A stretch of DNA of 64,000 nucleotides from Acanthamoeba lenticulata (GCA_002179805.1 NAVB01000563.1:124001-188000), one strand, 5' to 3'. Shown: positions 1 to 16,625, numbered from the stretch's first letter. The notes: generated by a model from the sequence alone, not told the origin. Numbers and translations are program-made.

Positions 1-3000
1 CTGACCATTTCTTCGTGCGCAGATGATGAAATGCTTGGGCAATATGAAGTCCAACAAGCTATTCGAGAGCACGATGTCGGTCAATGCAGTTCCGCACCGC
101 AACAAGATCACGCCCGAATGGCGGCGGAAGCACATCAAAGCCAAGTATGCGGATAAAGCCTTCTTCCCGCCTACGACCAGCACCCCCGAGGAGCTCTCCG
201 AGGTCCGATTTGATCGATACCACAACAAGCCCTCCCCAGCAGTGCTTTCTTCTCACACATTTGACACCAACAGGAGCTGTACAACTTGATGTCGGAAAAG
301 GAGGAGGCGTTCAACGTGGCCAAGTTCATCATGCTGACCTACCAAGGAGCCAACGTGAACTGGGCCAACCCCAAGGAGGACAACAAGACTCCTTTGCATC
401 GAGTACGTGCATTCTTCAACTTTCCGTGTGAGCCCAAGCTTACCATGATGGCGGTCGGTCAGGCTGTGGAGATGGACAACATCATCTTTGTGGAGGCCTT
501 GACGCAAAACGGCGGCTCACCCTTTCTGCTCGACGACCGAGGATGGACCGCCATGCACTACGCGGCGTACTACAACCATGTGCGGTGCCTCAACCTGCTC
601 CTCAAGCGCGGGTGCAAGGGCAAGAACGACCTCCTCCGCGACACCGAGGGCCGCACCACGCTCCAGATCGCGGAGCACTACCGGGCGCAGGACTGCGAGC
701 AGCTGCTGCGGCCTGAGAGCTACGTGCGAGAGACCAACGGGAGGCTTCACGAGCCGGACCACATCGTCATCGGACGGGCCGGCGATGAGGTCAGCGGCGT
801 GGCGGGAGAAGGGGGCGGTAGCGAGAGCGGCGGCGAGTTGACCGACACAACGTTGGAGAAGGACGACAGTGAGGAAGGGACGGCGAGCATCGCTGACGCT
901 GACGAGAAGGGCGCAAGCAGCGAGAGCCAGCGAAATGCGGAGCTCGACCTGCGGACCCACAGCCTGATGACCGTTGACGATGTCGAGAAGGAAAGGTGCT
1001 GGGAGTATCTGCAGCACTTCCTCGCGCTCCACAAGAAGGTATTGTGTTGTGCATCAAGTCTCCCAAGCAACTCGCAATGGGCTCTGATCGAAAGTTGTAT
1101 CTCCTACAGGAACTGCCGTCAGTGTCAGAGGAGAGCCGAAGGACGGCAGAGACCCTGCGCGCCGAGCCGAAGAAGACCGGGGGCATCACCCTCTCTGCCG
1201 AGGTCACCACGCGCGGTAATCACACCAGCTGGGCGAGCGGTGCGTCGATAGTTTTTTGCTGTTTTGGATTCGTTCTACTCATGCGCTCAGGAAGCAGGCA
1301 CGGAAGACAACTCCCGTAGCGGCGGCAACAACGCTGGATCAGACAAGTCCCCAGGCAACGACACGAAGCGTTCGCGGCGGCTCAGCCTGAACTTGAGCCT
1401 CATTAGCGCGGTGCACAAGGTACAGCTGCGCCCTCTTCCCCGCCATCTCTGGATTGTTGCTTGGCCGCTGACATCACGCGGGTACAGCCGTCGCGTAAGT
1501 CGAACCGAGAAAATGGGGGCGGCGGTACGTTGAAGGCGCCTAAGGGAGTTAGCCAGCCGTTGGTGGCCTCCACGCCGGCATCGACGCCGTCGACGACGCC
1601 CGTCCATGCGCAACGGGGCATCAGCCGAGCGGTCACTCTGGCCAGCCTTGGCGCCACCACTTCGGTGCCGCCCTCGGCCGCTCCGCAGACTCAGCCCTGG
1701 CTCCTGGAGGACTACTGGGAGGATTCCTCCAAGACATCGACGACCGACGACGATGAATACGGTGCGCTTGCTTGCTCCATTTCCCTTGGTTTGGTCAGCT
1801 GGTTTCGCTCGATCGAGCTGCTTGAGACTCAAGAGCGGGGGACTTGCGATGCAGAAGAGGAGGAGCCATCCGAGGTGCAGCCCTACGAGCCGGACATTAC
1901 CGGTGTGGCGTCGCTCGGGCTGAGGAAGGCCACTTCCGTGGACGCGCTGCCAATGTCGCCTAAATCGGCCGAGGAGGAGATTGCGCGGCAGCGAGCGCTG
2001 GCGGCGCAGGTGCGGTCGTCTGCCGACAGCATGCCGGCCCGGCTCAAATCGCCCAAGTGCCAGGACGAGGGGTCGGTGCTGTCGGTCCCGTCGCTGACGG
2101 TGGCCTCGGCCGGCCATCCAACGGCGCCCATCTCCTCGCCGAGCCGTACGCACTACCTCAGCCGCCAGCCTTCCGCCGGCAGCGGCCTGTCGCCTTCATC
2201 GTCGCCGCTGCCATCGCCGAGCTCAAGCAACTCCCACAGCGTGGCTGGCCTGCTGGCCGAGGCGCGGAGCGAGCGCAAGAAGTCCCGAAAGACTTCGTCG
2301 TCGTCGTCGTCCGACGCCATCTCGAGCGGGAAGTCGGGCGGCAGCCCGCGACACAGCTCGCCCCCGTCGGCGCCCTCGCTGCTGTCGGCCATGACGCACC
2401 GCTCCTCGTCGCTGCGCAACACGTCTATGGGCCCCGAGCACTCGTCCTCGCCGCCCCGCTCGCCAAGAGGCACGTCCCCGGAGGAGGTTCGGCACCGCCG
2501 GCCGTCGGGCGGCAGCCTGTCCAAGGCCACTGCGCGCAAGGCCCTCGAGGACCTCATGGCTTCCTCCTCATCCACCACCTCGACCAGCCCCAAGCGACAG
2601 CCCCCTGACACGCGACTGTGGCGTAAGGAGGACAAGCTCGACCGGGCCCGGTCTGGCAGCGACGACCTGGGCCACTTGGATGCCACCGACAGCGACAGCG
2701 ACTGCCGAACGGACGCCAAGGGCAAGCTCCCGCCAGCAGGGAGCGCGAGCCCCAAGGCTTCCGAACGGACGCGGCGTGGCAGTGCTGGCGGGATGCTGTC
2801 CTCCTCGGGCGGCCTCGCGACGCCTCTCCACCCCAGCGGGAACAACGATGACGATGCCGATGAAGATGGCGGCGGAGGCGGCGAGCAGAGCGCTGGCACC
2901 AAGACGGAATCACGAACGGGCCCACCAGAGACCAACGCCAAGACGCTGATGCGCGCGGAGAAGAAGAACAGGCGGAAGACATTTTTGGGGTTCGCCATGT

Positions 3001-3011
3001 CCAGCAAGTGA
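1..3011 (+). CDS. ACAP-type ArfGAP/ankyrin protein, 3' part (cut by left edge)
   Basis: The 5' end lies outside the window. The first exon (about 23-202) encodes the end of an ArfGAP domain (NKLFES then KHIKAKYADKAF), matching the equivalent part of the complete paralog at 11971-16625. Exons at 274-402 and 463-1038 encode ankyrin repeats (NKTPLHR; WTAMHYAAYYNH; GRTTLQIAEHY). Further exons, with introns at about 403-462, 1039-1109, 1390-1490 and 1759-1850, lead into a long Ser/Pro/Lys-rich, probably disordered tail ending at 3011. ArfGAPs stimulate GTP hydrolysis on Arf GTPases during membrane traffic. The BAR, PH and zinc-finger parts cannot be seen here, so ACAP class is inferred from the paralog. 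The tail has many SP and RxxS sites, suggesting phosphorylation, and does not resemble known domains. An AATAAA lies 114 bp after the stop. Confidence 0.8.
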
Positions 3012-3124
3012 AAAGAGACGGTCATCCTCGTGCCCCCCTGTGATGAAAAAGAAGGCCACTGGTCTTCGGCACACAGGAGAGTGTAAATATATTATTACTT
3101 ACAAAAATATACTTAAATCCATTC

Positions 3125-3130
3125 AATAAA
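3125..3130 (+). terminator. AATAAA poly(A) signal of the ACAP-like gene
   Basis: AATAAA in an AT-rich stretch (about 3080-3155), 114 bp downstream of the stop at 3011. The gene beyond it is on the opposite strand, so this short region separates two convergent 3' ends. Confidence 0.5.
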
Positions 3131-3154
3131 TTTATGATATTATTTTTAAACTGC

Positions 3155-4495
3155 TCAACCAAAGAGATGGTGGCGCGTAAAGACCCACGCGTCCAACATG
3201 CTCTCCTCCGTTTTCCACTGTGACACCCCAGCCTCAGGCTGGCTGGATGTTTCGAGCACTCGTGTGGTCTGCCCCAGAGGCTTGGCCATCACATCGTGTA
3301 GGACTGAGTCGGGAAGAACAGTGCCGTGCTGCTGGCCGCCGCAAGGGACTTGCAGGAGATGGGGCTTCTTCCGGACAAGGTCGATGGTGAGCGAGTAAAG
3401 CGAGTTGGGCTGGTTGGTGCATGAGGTCGTGGCATCGGTGACGGACGGGGCGGGCACCATTTCGGCCTTCACCATGAGCTCGTGGATCTCCGCGTAGCGA
3501 TCTTCCAGTCCCCATCGTTTCAGCTCAAATCGGCTCGACCGGTCCCTGGTGTCCACATGGGTACAAGGGCACTTGTGAAGGCGACGTACACGAAGGAATG
3601 ATTCCCATTTACGTACGTGAGCTGGGCGTCGGCGATCACGGAGTCGTAAAGGAAGAATTGGTGAGGTTGCTTGGAAAATGGCTTACCCTCAAGCAGCAGG
3701 TGGTCCACCCCTGACCAAGTGAGAAAGGCGAACCACTCAAAGTTCTCTGCTGCCTTCTTCCACTGTTCCTCATCGCGCCTTTCAGTTGGGTCCACCTCGT
3801 CTTCCTCGTCGCTTTTTGATTCAGTGGGTACGTTCTCGTCCTCGCTCTGGTGGTCGTCGCACTCAGGAGGGACATTTTCATCGGTTTCAGTATCGTTGAT
3901 ATCTCGAACGCCATCACCTCCCTCAGACTCTCGCGTGTCATCGCCCTCGCCAACACCATTACCAGCTTCATTTTCAGCATTCGCAGTCCTTCGCGCCTCC
4001 ACCTGCTTTGCTTCTTCCTTCAATGAAGCTTCTAGCATTTGATTACGCTCTGTGCATTCGAGGATATGCTTCACCACTTCCTGCACCTGCTCACTGTCGT
4101 GTCAGCAACAACTTATGACAGTCAATTTCAATGTGTCCTCTTTGGGAGGCGGCCGCACTTTGGCTTCGTATGTTGAGCAGCAGGCGAGGTCAGGTGATAG
4201 GACAAGCCCGAGACCAAACACGCCAAAGCCGCCCATGCCGTAGGAGCCCAAGTTTGTTGCAGCGCAGAACAGCTGCCGGCCCACCACACGGGACAAGGGG
4301 CAACCCAACTGCCTGACGCAGACACAAATCAGGTGCTGCCCAGGTAAAGAAAAGGACCGGAAGTGTGGGTTGGTCGCACTTGAAGCTTGGTGGTTTATCT
4401 CGTATCTCCGACGGGCTCCAGCTGAAGCTGTCAGAAGGGTAGTAGGCGGCTTCGCGAAGCTCAAGTATCAACTTTTGGTCTTCGTCGTCAGCCAT
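3155..4495 (-). CDS. Unrecognised protein with acidic central region
   Basis: I do not recognise this family. The start is the ATG at 4495 (MADDEDQKLILELREAAYY). A Gly/hydrophobic stretch follows (NLGSYGMGGFGVFGLGLV), then a segment beginning QEVVKHILECTERNQMLEA, a strongly acidic linker (about 3780-3990 rich in E, D and N), and a C-terminal globular-looking part (FEWFAFLTWSGVDHLLLEG; ELKRWGLEDRYAEIHELM). A 45-nt intron with a gtacgt donor joins ...NHSF to DRSSRFELKRW near 3551-3595; other introns lie near 4100-4135 and probably 4320-4370, where the exact splice is unclear. It is convergent with the ACAP-like gene and lies upstream of the 5' end of nothing obvious; no operon meaning is implied. 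A lipid-binding or enzymatic role cannot be argued from sequence. Confidence 0.5.
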
Positions 4496-4705
4496 GTGGT
4501 GAGTTGTGTAGACTGGTTTGTTCTGGCTTGACTGAGTGGTGGAGATAGTCGCTGCTTGTGCTCCTCGCCGGAGGCCTCCGCGTAAAGTGAAAGCGGGAGT
4601 TCTGCTCAGGAAGAAAGTTCCAAAAATCAGGAGAATATTTTGTGGCCAGATGACTTTGTTTTCAAAACAAAACGCTCGAGTATTACCATCAGCGTGATTG
4701 GCTCA

Positions 4706-6171
4706 TTAGGTCGCGTCTGGTGCTGGGGCCTTTTCCTTTTTCCCCTTCTTCCCCTTCTTTTTCTTCTTGCCTTTCTTGTCGGTGCTCTTCTCGCTGGCGT
4801 CTTCGTGCGATTTGTCGTCTGTCGTGCTGGCGACGTCGCTCTCCTCGTCGCCCTCAACTTCCTCGTCGCTCGCTTTCTTGTCCTGATGCTTGCCAAAGTG
4901 CTGCCGCTTCCAGGTCTCGTGATCATACTCGAACACGGCCTTGCCGCCATAGTCCTTCTCCAGCACCTCTTCGTCTACGACCTGGTCGAGACAGCACAGA
5001 TGGTGATCAGATAAAACCCTCGAATGACAACACACAATGGCCTAATGTGTTGGTGAACGCGAACCTCAAGGATCTTGGCAAAGTCCTTCTTGCCGTTGAT
5101 GAACTGAACCTTGGCCAAGGTGACCTCGTTGAGGAAGGGCTTGATCACCGACCAGAACGCCGAAAACACCCAAGGCGTGTTGGTCATGAATGCCACACCC
5201 AGCCGCTGCAGTGATCGTACACCCGGGTGAGGTCAGTTCTGCTCTGCTTTGCTTGGCGATAAGCTGTGATGGCCATACCTCAGGGTAATGGTTGAGGAGG
5301 ACGTGCATGCAGTCCATGCTCACTTGCATGTTGCCCACGGATGAGGTGCGCATGCCGGTGCCCTTAAAATCAGCCACCCACACCATCTTCTCTACGCCTC
5401 GAGAGGCGTCCATCGCGGCGATGGCTTGCTCGAGGATCCACACCAGGTACTTCAACTTGATTACGCGGTCGGTCGAAGTGTCGCGCACCGGCTTCATGTA
5501 GATCACCGGACGGCCGAACTTGTCGTGATCACCATTGAAGTACATCTGGGCCGCGGAACCACCCATTGAACGATTGCAGCAAAGCCGTGATATGTTAAGA
5601 CGTGCCCGCCCGACGACACTAACGTCAGCTGACCTCGCGGCTAAGGAGGAGGGAACGCAACAAAGCGCCGCGGTTCCGAACGTGCCTTGCCCTGCTCGGC
5701 TTCTGACTCTATGTCCTCGGCAGTAATCAGGTCAGGCCGGTACTCTGCTCGCCACGCCAGGGTGGCTCTTATCATTTCCTGCAAAATGGAAGTACAAATT
5801 CATCACGATTTGAGGTGAGGATGATAGATTTATTATCTATCATAGTTTGCATCTCGAGTTGCTTAACGCACCTCGGCCTTGTCCAGATCCCAGTCGCGGG
5901 CACGGAGGTAACGGCACAAGCACATGTCATCCAACCATTGACGCTGCTCATTTGTCAATTCGGGCCCCTCTCCGCTAGCACTGTCGTCCCCCTCTTGGGT
6001 TTGTCCCTTCTTTTTCTTCGCGGTGGTGTCGTGGCCAGCAGCAGTCGTTCGGCGGAACAAACGGTCTCGGAAGGCTTCGAGCTTGTCAGCTTGCTCGTCC
6101 GTCAGGGTCCCTCGGACTGTCCAGCCCGCTGGCGTGACCGACCCGCTTCCGTCTTTGTTGCCTTCCTCCAT
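4706..6171 (-). CDS. Sec14-like CRAL-TRIO lipid-binding protein (paralog 1)
   Basis: Starts MEEGNKDGSGS at 6171 and ends APDAT at 4706. The order is an N-terminal disordered region, a CRAL-TRIO N-like helix block (CLCRYLRARDWDLDKAE), the CRAL-TRIO core (FGRPVIYMKPVRDT; ILEQAIAAMD; GVEKMVWVADFKGTG; LLNHYPE; FMTNTPWVFSAFWSVIKPFL; KVQFINGKKDF), then an acidic and poly-lysine tail (KKGKKKKKGKKGKK). At least three introns interrupt the core (near 5570-5780, 5210-5280 and 4990-5065). Sec14 family proteins bind phosphoinositide and other lipids in a hydrophobic pocket and link lipid exchange to membrane signalling. The lysine-rich tail could contact acidic membranes (inference). A second copy lies at 16723-18328, again just downstream of an ACAP gene. 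Confidence 0.85.
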
Positions 6172-6875
6172 GATGGGCCGGTGCTGGAACTGCGTCCCTG
6201 GGCCGACTAGAAGTCAGTGCAGCCGGCTCGTTTCCTTTGCTTCTCTTTTCTTCGGCGACAAACAATGTAGTTATAACTGGCCCAATCAGGGAGGGCTTGG
6301 GCAGTAGCGTTTGGGCTCGCCACAAGCGTGCGATTCCTGCGAGCTGCTTCACGAGACAAACGGCTGGTGCCTTGGTGAGAGATCTGACGGTTGGGAAGGG
6401 ACACAAGGTGCAGTTGTCTTTTGCACCTCGCCCAGGACGCAGGCACACCCAAGAGGACACCTAGTGGGATTTCCCAGTTGGGTTGCACGTCTTATTGGCT
6501 CTCGCTGAACCACGGCTGCCGTGCAGCCTGTAGCGACACCGGCCTCATGAGAGGTACACAACGAGCAGCGAGCCACTGCGCGTTGAGCGTGCCCGAGGTC
6601 GCCCTCGGGGTGGGCAGTTTGAGGAAGAACTGGCGGAGGCTGACGAGGGTTGTCACGGAAGGCACGGGTTTTCCAGGGGCAACCTCGAGAATGGTTGAGC
6701 ACGATCTTGTACCGTTCAGTCATGCCCTATTGAGGAAGACAACGGGTATCCCAGCTGTGCCGGGTCTACCACGCGTACGAACACATGCGTGTGATACCCA
6801 GCCAGAGCTGAACTGGCACCCGTCCCCGCCCTTTTTCCCAGAGTGTCGGCCTTGTCTGTTCACGGCGTGTCCGGC

Positions 6876-6883
6876 TATAAAAG
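6876..6883 (+). promoter_or_regulatory. TATA box (TATAAAAG)
   Basis: A perfect TATAAAAG, 85 bp upstream of the ATG at 6968. Transcription would start around 6905-6915, leaving a short 5' UTR. The surrounding stretch 6172-6967 otherwise shows no convincing coding sequence and is read as the shared divergent promoter region of the Sec14 gene and the acidic coiled-coil gene. Confidence 0.6.
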
Positions 6884-6967
6884 CTCGCACCAGCCTGTCT
6901 CTTGCTCACACAACCGACGCACACTCAGAGCCACCAGGTCTTACCACGAAGGAAGAAGCAACACGCC

Positions 6968-7744
6968 ATGAAAAGGCACTTTGACGAGACGCAAACACAA
7001 ACCAGCCACGTCGTCGGGATGACGATGGGCGAGCAGAGGGAGGCGGTGGCACTGCGACTGGCGGCCGAGATCGGCCTGGAGCGCGAGAAGAAGCGCCGTC
7101 TCGAGTGGTACCTGAGCGAGGTCATGAAGGAGAAAGAGCAGCTCATGCGCGAAAACAGCCAGTGGCTGAAGCACATGGACAACGTCATAGCTGGCACGGG
7201 CCAGCCGCAGCCCAACTACAGCACCTGTTCGGTCGAGTCGCCACGAGCGTCGTTCTGCGCTGGCGTCAGTTACTGCACAGACGTAGACGTCGCGTCGCCT
7301 GGACAGTTCAGGGAGGGTTCCACGTCATCATCGCCTTCGTTGTCCTCGCAGTGCACCTCTCCAACACCGACACCAGAGCTTCTTGAAGAAGAGCTGTGCT
7401 GTGGCTCGGCGCCCAGCATGAAGGTCGAACCCGCCAGCGAGAGCGACGAGCTCCTAAAGCGGGCCTTGAGCCAGTCGTTCAATCTTGCAGAGGTCGATAG
7501 CTTCCTCCTCCTCGACCGACCAAGCACGTTGGACGAGCCCTTGAAGGCTGTGCCGGCAAGCACCTGGCTGATCGACGAGCCTTCTTCATTTCTTTCCAAC
7601 GTCGGTACTAGCGAATGCAAGATGGGCTTGTCGTGCGCTCAAGCGCTTGAGAGCTGCCTCGATCTGGAGTTCACCAGCTGGCTTGCCCCGACCGATGAGC
7701 AAGATCTCTTCAGCACGTTGCAGGAGTACTTCAGCGAAGCATAG
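6968..7744 (+). CDS. Intronless acidic protein with basic N-terminal coiled coil (candidate transcription regulator)
   Basis: A single uninterrupted exon, unusual here, from MKRHFDETQTQTS at 6968 to EYFSEA. Residues about 20-65 form a charged amphipathic helix (AAEIGLEREKKRRLEWYL then EKEQLMRENSQWLKHM) with heptad leucines, like a short basic-leucine-zipper or coiled-coil segment. The rest is Ser/Thr/Pro- and acid-rich, with blocks of D/E plus bulky hydrophobics (LAEVDSFLLLD; CLDLEFTSWLAPTDEQDLF) that look like activation-domain patches. The N-terminal basic part lacks a clear NxxAAxxCR bZIP signature, so DNA binding is only a possibility. A TATA box, short 5' UTR and lack of introns are typical of rapidly induced genes. 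The ATG at 6968 was chosen because upstream sequence is promoter. Confidence 0.55.
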   Translation: MKRHFDETQTQTSHVVGMTMGEQREAVALRLAAEIGLEREKKRRLEWYLSEVMKEKEQLMRENSQWLKHMDNVIAGTGQPQPNYSTCSVESPRASFCAGVSYCTDVDVASPGQFREGSTSSSPSLSSQCTSPTPTPELLEEELCCGSAPSMKVEPASESDELLKRALSQSFNLAEVDSFLLLDRPSTLDEPLKAVPASTWLIDEPSSFLSNVGTSECKMGLSCAQALESCLDLEFTSWLAPTDEQDLFSTLQEYFSEA

Positions 7745-7999
7745 CTAGAAAACACGAACGTTGTTATTACAGCGGTCGCTTGTACAAAAACAAACACATC
7801 TCAGCAAATGTACAGCACCAATTCAACCTCGCCTCTCTCTTCATTTCTTGTATTTTCTTTAGTAAGTATTTGATTTAGTTTTGTGTCGACTGCCTGCTTG
7901 CGTGTCTCTCAAGTCACGAAAGCAACAAAATCGATCGACAGCGTTGAGCGTTGAGAAAGAGCTCCACAAAAGCATCAGTCTTCTAGTCCAACAACAAGA

Positions 8000-9353
8000 A
8001 TGTTTGGTTCCTCCGCACCCAAGGTTGATCCTGTCTTTTACCCCAAGGACGGTGAAGACTACATCAGGAAGGTGGAAGAGAGCGATTTGCAGATCGTAAT
8101 GAGAGAAGATGCTGATCTCTACGATTCGACCAGCTTCGTGATTACGTGCAAGGACAACTCTCTCATCTTTATCCAGGCCATCTTGGCCAACTTGAGGCCC
8201 ATGTACAGCAATCAAGTGGGCATTCACATCAAGTACGTCAACCCCTCGGGCAAGTTTACCGACTTCTCGCACAAGTACGGCGACAAGCAGTGGAGCTTCG
8301 AAGATGGCAAAATCACCATCGGTGGGTTCCAGATCGTCCGCAATGCGGAAGCCAACTCATACCACATCACCGTACTACGATTTCTTGTTCCTGATGCATG
8401 ACTTGTCGAGTGCGTCGTGCTGACAGCTTTGCACTAGATCAAAGATTCTGAGTGCAAAAACATCGAGGGCGAGCTGTTCGTGGAGAGCAACGAAGGTGGC
8501 GGTGTCAAGTTTGGAGATGACGGCAAGACAGCGTTCTCGGAGGACCGTTCCGTTTACTCCTCTATGTTCTATGCAATCCCTCGCGCCACGGTTCGCCTCC
8601 CCACCACAACAACCCTGGATCTGACCGACACGCTCCTGTTGACCCGAGCACTGAACTCTCGTAATTTTGGTGTTTCAACGTGACGTGATGTGGCACTTGG
8701 CGACAGGTCACAGGCAGGCTGGTCGTCAAGGGTGAAACGATCAACGTTGAGGCCAACGCCTTTGTGAGCCACTTTGTCCAGAACATGAAGCCACACAGGG
8801 CTGCCCTCAAGTGGTCCATGATGAAGTTCCACGCCGACGATCTTTCGCTCATCTCCGATCTTCTCCTCACGCCCAAGAACTACGGCAAGCAAGAGGTCTC
8901 TCACGGTATCTTTGTCTACAAGAACAAGCTCACCGCCGTCACCGTCGATAACAACATCACCTACCCGAGCACGCAGTACGACAAAGGTCCTCTCCCGCTC
9001 CTTCACGCTGCTCCAGCCGAGTAGCACAGATCTCATCTCGTGAATTGCTCTCGACGCGCACAGAAACCGGTTACGAGGCGCCCACGACGGCCGAGTACGT
9101 GTGGCGCGGCAAGACGTTGGACGGAGAGGACTTCCAGGCCGTGATCAAGCTCACGCCCACCAACCTCATCGGCAAGGTCGACATTCTGGGCCACCTGCCG
9201 TGGGCCCTGCGGATGGTGATCAAGGCCTTTGTCGCCCGCCCGTTCCACTACCAGTGGCTCGATGCTGCCACGGCCACGGTCACCATCGGCTCGGAGACGA
9301 TCGTCGTCGAGGGCAAGGCTCTCCACGAGGTCACCTTCGTCAACCCCGAGTAA
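8000..9353 (+). CDS. Svf1-family lipocalin-like protein
   Basis: Four exons: 8000-8371, 8438-8590, 8707-8986 and 9064-9353, all with GT-AG introns. The protein begins MFGSSAPKVDPVFYPKDGED and ends HEVTFVNPE. It resembles the Svf1 (survival factor 1) family over its length: an N-terminal beta-rich half with FVITCKDNSLIFIQAILANL, GIHIKYVNPSGKFTDFSHKY and VKFGDDGKTAFSEDRS, then VTGRLVVKGETINVEANAFVSHF followed by HRAALKWSMMKFHAD. Svf1 in yeast acts in oxidative stress survival and non-vesicular ceramide transport from the ER. The same role here is inference. Length (about 365 aa) matches the family. A pyrimidine-rich, AT-rich leader (about 7840-7999) precedes it. It is convergent with the PP2C gene. 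Confidence 0.75.
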
Positions 9354-9647
9354 ACCACCTCTCCTTTCTCAACCTTTCCCTTCACCACGAGATCGCCCTC
9401 GAGCCAGCCCGGAGAAAAACGTGGACCTCTTCCTCTTCCCCTCTACTTCTCGCCTTCCTCGAGTTCCGTTGTGGCCACCGTGTAGTGCGCGAGCCACCGC
9501 GGAGCACTTGTCGTTGCGCTCGCGTCAAGTCACTCCCTTTTTTCCTTGTCTGCGCCACCTTTTACCAACCCATAAGATCACTTCATCGTTGTGTTGTCGT
9601 CTTTTTCGTTTTCAAGAGAGGGATGTGCAAAACATCGATCGAGCAGG

Positions 9648-11590
9648 TCAATCGCTGGCGAGAGGATCAAACATGACGATGATGACGGTGATGTCGTCTC
9701 GGCTTCCGCGTCGCTTGGCGCGTTTGCAGAGGCCCTTGCATATGCTGTCGAGGAGGTCGGCCGCCGTCTGTCGGTGCTCGTTGTCCTCGCCGTCGCTCTG
9801 CGTGCCGCTCCCGCGTCGCTTCTCGTGCTCCTCTTCCTCCTCCTTGAGCCGTCGCCACTTGAGCAGCTCGGGGCTGAGGTGGTCCACCACCTCCTTGTTG
9901 TCCATCACGTCCCACAGGCCGTCCGTGGCGATCACCAGAAAGTCGTCTGTGGGCTCGAGTGTGTGGACCGTCATCTCGGGCACGGCGATCACGACACCCT
10001 CCTTCACGCCCTTGAGTTTCTTCATCTTGCTCTCCTTTTTCTTTTGTTTCTTCTCCTTCTCCTTCTCTTTCTCTTTCTCTTTCTTTTTCCTTTGCTCCTT
10101 CTCCTTCTCCTCCGCAGCGACGGCCTTGCCGTCCATCACCTCCTTCTGCTTGCCTTCCACATCGCCGAGCTTGCCGTCTTCGCTCTGTGGCTCCGGTATG
10201 GCCTCTGTCTTGGAGGGCACATCCGCTGCTGGAGTTGCCGCCGTCTTCTCACCGTCGCTGCCATCGACGTCGTCCTCTCCGTCGACGTCGTTCTCTCCGT
10301 CGACGTGCCTGCTGGTGTCCTTTCGGGTGGGCAGAGGCGAAGACGACGGGGATGAAACAGGGGAGGCCGACGATGATGATGATGAAGAGGAGGAAGAAGT
10401 GCCACCCGCTGTCGCTTCTGCCTCTGCCGCGGCGGCTCGCTTCTCCTCCTCCTCGACTTGGCGGCCCTCACCGCCCTTCACCGTCCCGCGACGCATCTTG
10501 CGGCCCCGCATGCGGCCCTTCTCCAGCGGGTCTCCAAACGAGCGCGAGGGCGCCAACACCCCAAACACTGGATCAGCGCATGTGCCCACATACAGCGTTA
10601 GAGGCACGACGAGCCGCCGTGAGCGGGCAGTGGCGGGAGAAGGAGAGGCGCGCGCGCACCCCGGCCACGTCGGACCCAGCCGCCGGCGGCCACGATGCGC
10701 TCCTTCTCGTAGGGGGCAACGGCCTTGAGATCGCGCGTGAGCGGGACGGGCGTGCACCGGATCTTGTCCTGCGTCAGCGTCTTCAGGAAGGAGCTGTTAT
10801 TCTGCACCCTGGAGGCAACGGCACAGCACATGTGAGCAGCGCGAGAACGCTGCCCGTCCTTGGCCGGGGAGGACGACGTACCGGAGATGGACACGCTTTT
10901 GCTTCTCGCGGCTCTCGATGTCCTCGACGCGGCTGGCCTTGGTGAGGGTGATGCGGCCGATGAAGCTGCCCTTGACCTTTTTGCGTCCGATGACCGCACG
11001 CGAGTCGCCCAGGTTGGCCACGTAGAGCCGGTCGCCGTGGTGGACCACCGCCACCGCGCAGGCGCCGCTGATGTCATTGGTCTGCTGACCGAGCGCCAGC
11101 ACTTCGTCTTCCGTCTTGGCGAAGCTGCGCAGGATGGCATCCTCCACTCTAAACAATGCCAACCATCCTTGTTAGTGCAAAATTAAAAGCACAAATGAAT
11201 AAATATCAATTAAAACGGCAGAACGAAAAGAAAAACAATAATTAACTGTCTGGAGCCGTCGTACGCTTTGTCGTCGAGTTCGGCCGGGGCAGCGTCGCTG
11301 CCGGAGGGCGGGAAGAAGATGGTGTGGTGTGGTGCGCTGAAGAGGTGTGCATGCAGGGCTTTGGCAACGTGCGTCACCGCTTGGTCGCCAGCATGCCCGT
11401 CGTAAACAGCAAAAAATGAGGGCCGCAAAACCGAGGCTGGTGGTGAGGGACCCGGCGACGCCGAAGATGTTGATGATGAAGTCGACGTTGTCAGAGTCCA
11501 CGCTTCGTCCTCAAAAAACTGTACGAAGCGGTCCTCATTGGTGTGTGTAAGCCCTTCGAGGGAGCACACGCCCACCCCGCGCACCTTCAT
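9648..11590 (-). CDS. PP2C-family (PPM) Ser/Thr phosphatase with large charged insert
   Basis: Starts at the ATG at 11590 (MKVRGVGVCSLEGLTHTNED); the upstream GTG in frame is not used. Metal-dependent PP2C motifs appear in order: NEDRF (about aa 18), FFAVYDGHAG, GACAVAVVHHGDRLYVANLGDSRAV across a splice-interrupted middle, APSRSFGDP, DDFLVIATDGLWDVMDN and GSRDDITVIIVMFD at the C-terminus. The binuclear metal aspartates are present. Unusually, about 170 residues rich in E, K and S (10010-10560) separate RSFGD from the DGLWDV motif, so the protein is longer than a minimal PP2C. The insert should be a surface loop and may be a targeting or regulatory element (inference). Introns lie near 11165-11250, 10810-10880 and 10575-10680. 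The first Gly-Gly of the usual DGHGG is GA. Confidence 0.85.
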
Positions 11591-11970
11591 CTTCACCCCA
11601 CGACTTATCTTTTAATAATTGAAAAAACAAAACAATATTATTGCTAATTTTCATTTTTGGTATTGCTCCCACATGGAACCAGGAAAGATCCGGGTGTTGA
11701 GAGGCACCCGCTCGTTGCGGGAAGGGACGAACCCCAACAACAGTCGAGCGTGCGGGCGCTTCTAGACAGCACCAGGTACTCACCTCTCGTGCGCCCACGG
11801 CGACTAGGAAGATTGGTTGACTGCGAATTGGAATTCAATTTGATTGCAACTTCGACATTCATTCTGATTCAACGACGCCTTCAGGGACTTGCTCCCACCT
11901 ACTTCTTCTTGTCACCGTCCATCCGCGACGTGAAGCTTGAAACACACAGTGGGAAGGAGAGAAACATCAC
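11591..11970. promoter_or_regulatory. Divergent promoter region, PP2C gene / ACAP gene
   Basis: 380 bp between the PP2C start (minus) and the ACAP start (plus). The PP2C-proximal part (11610-11665) is very AT-rich. I see no canonical TATA box and no coding exon. Confidence 0.4.

Positions 11971-16625
<4,655 letters not shown>

Noticed and set aside
9229..10728. Plus-strand ORF of 499 residues
   Set aside because: Antisense to the PP2C gene and to its charged insert; Ser/Phe-rich low complexity mirrors the Lys/Glu insert.
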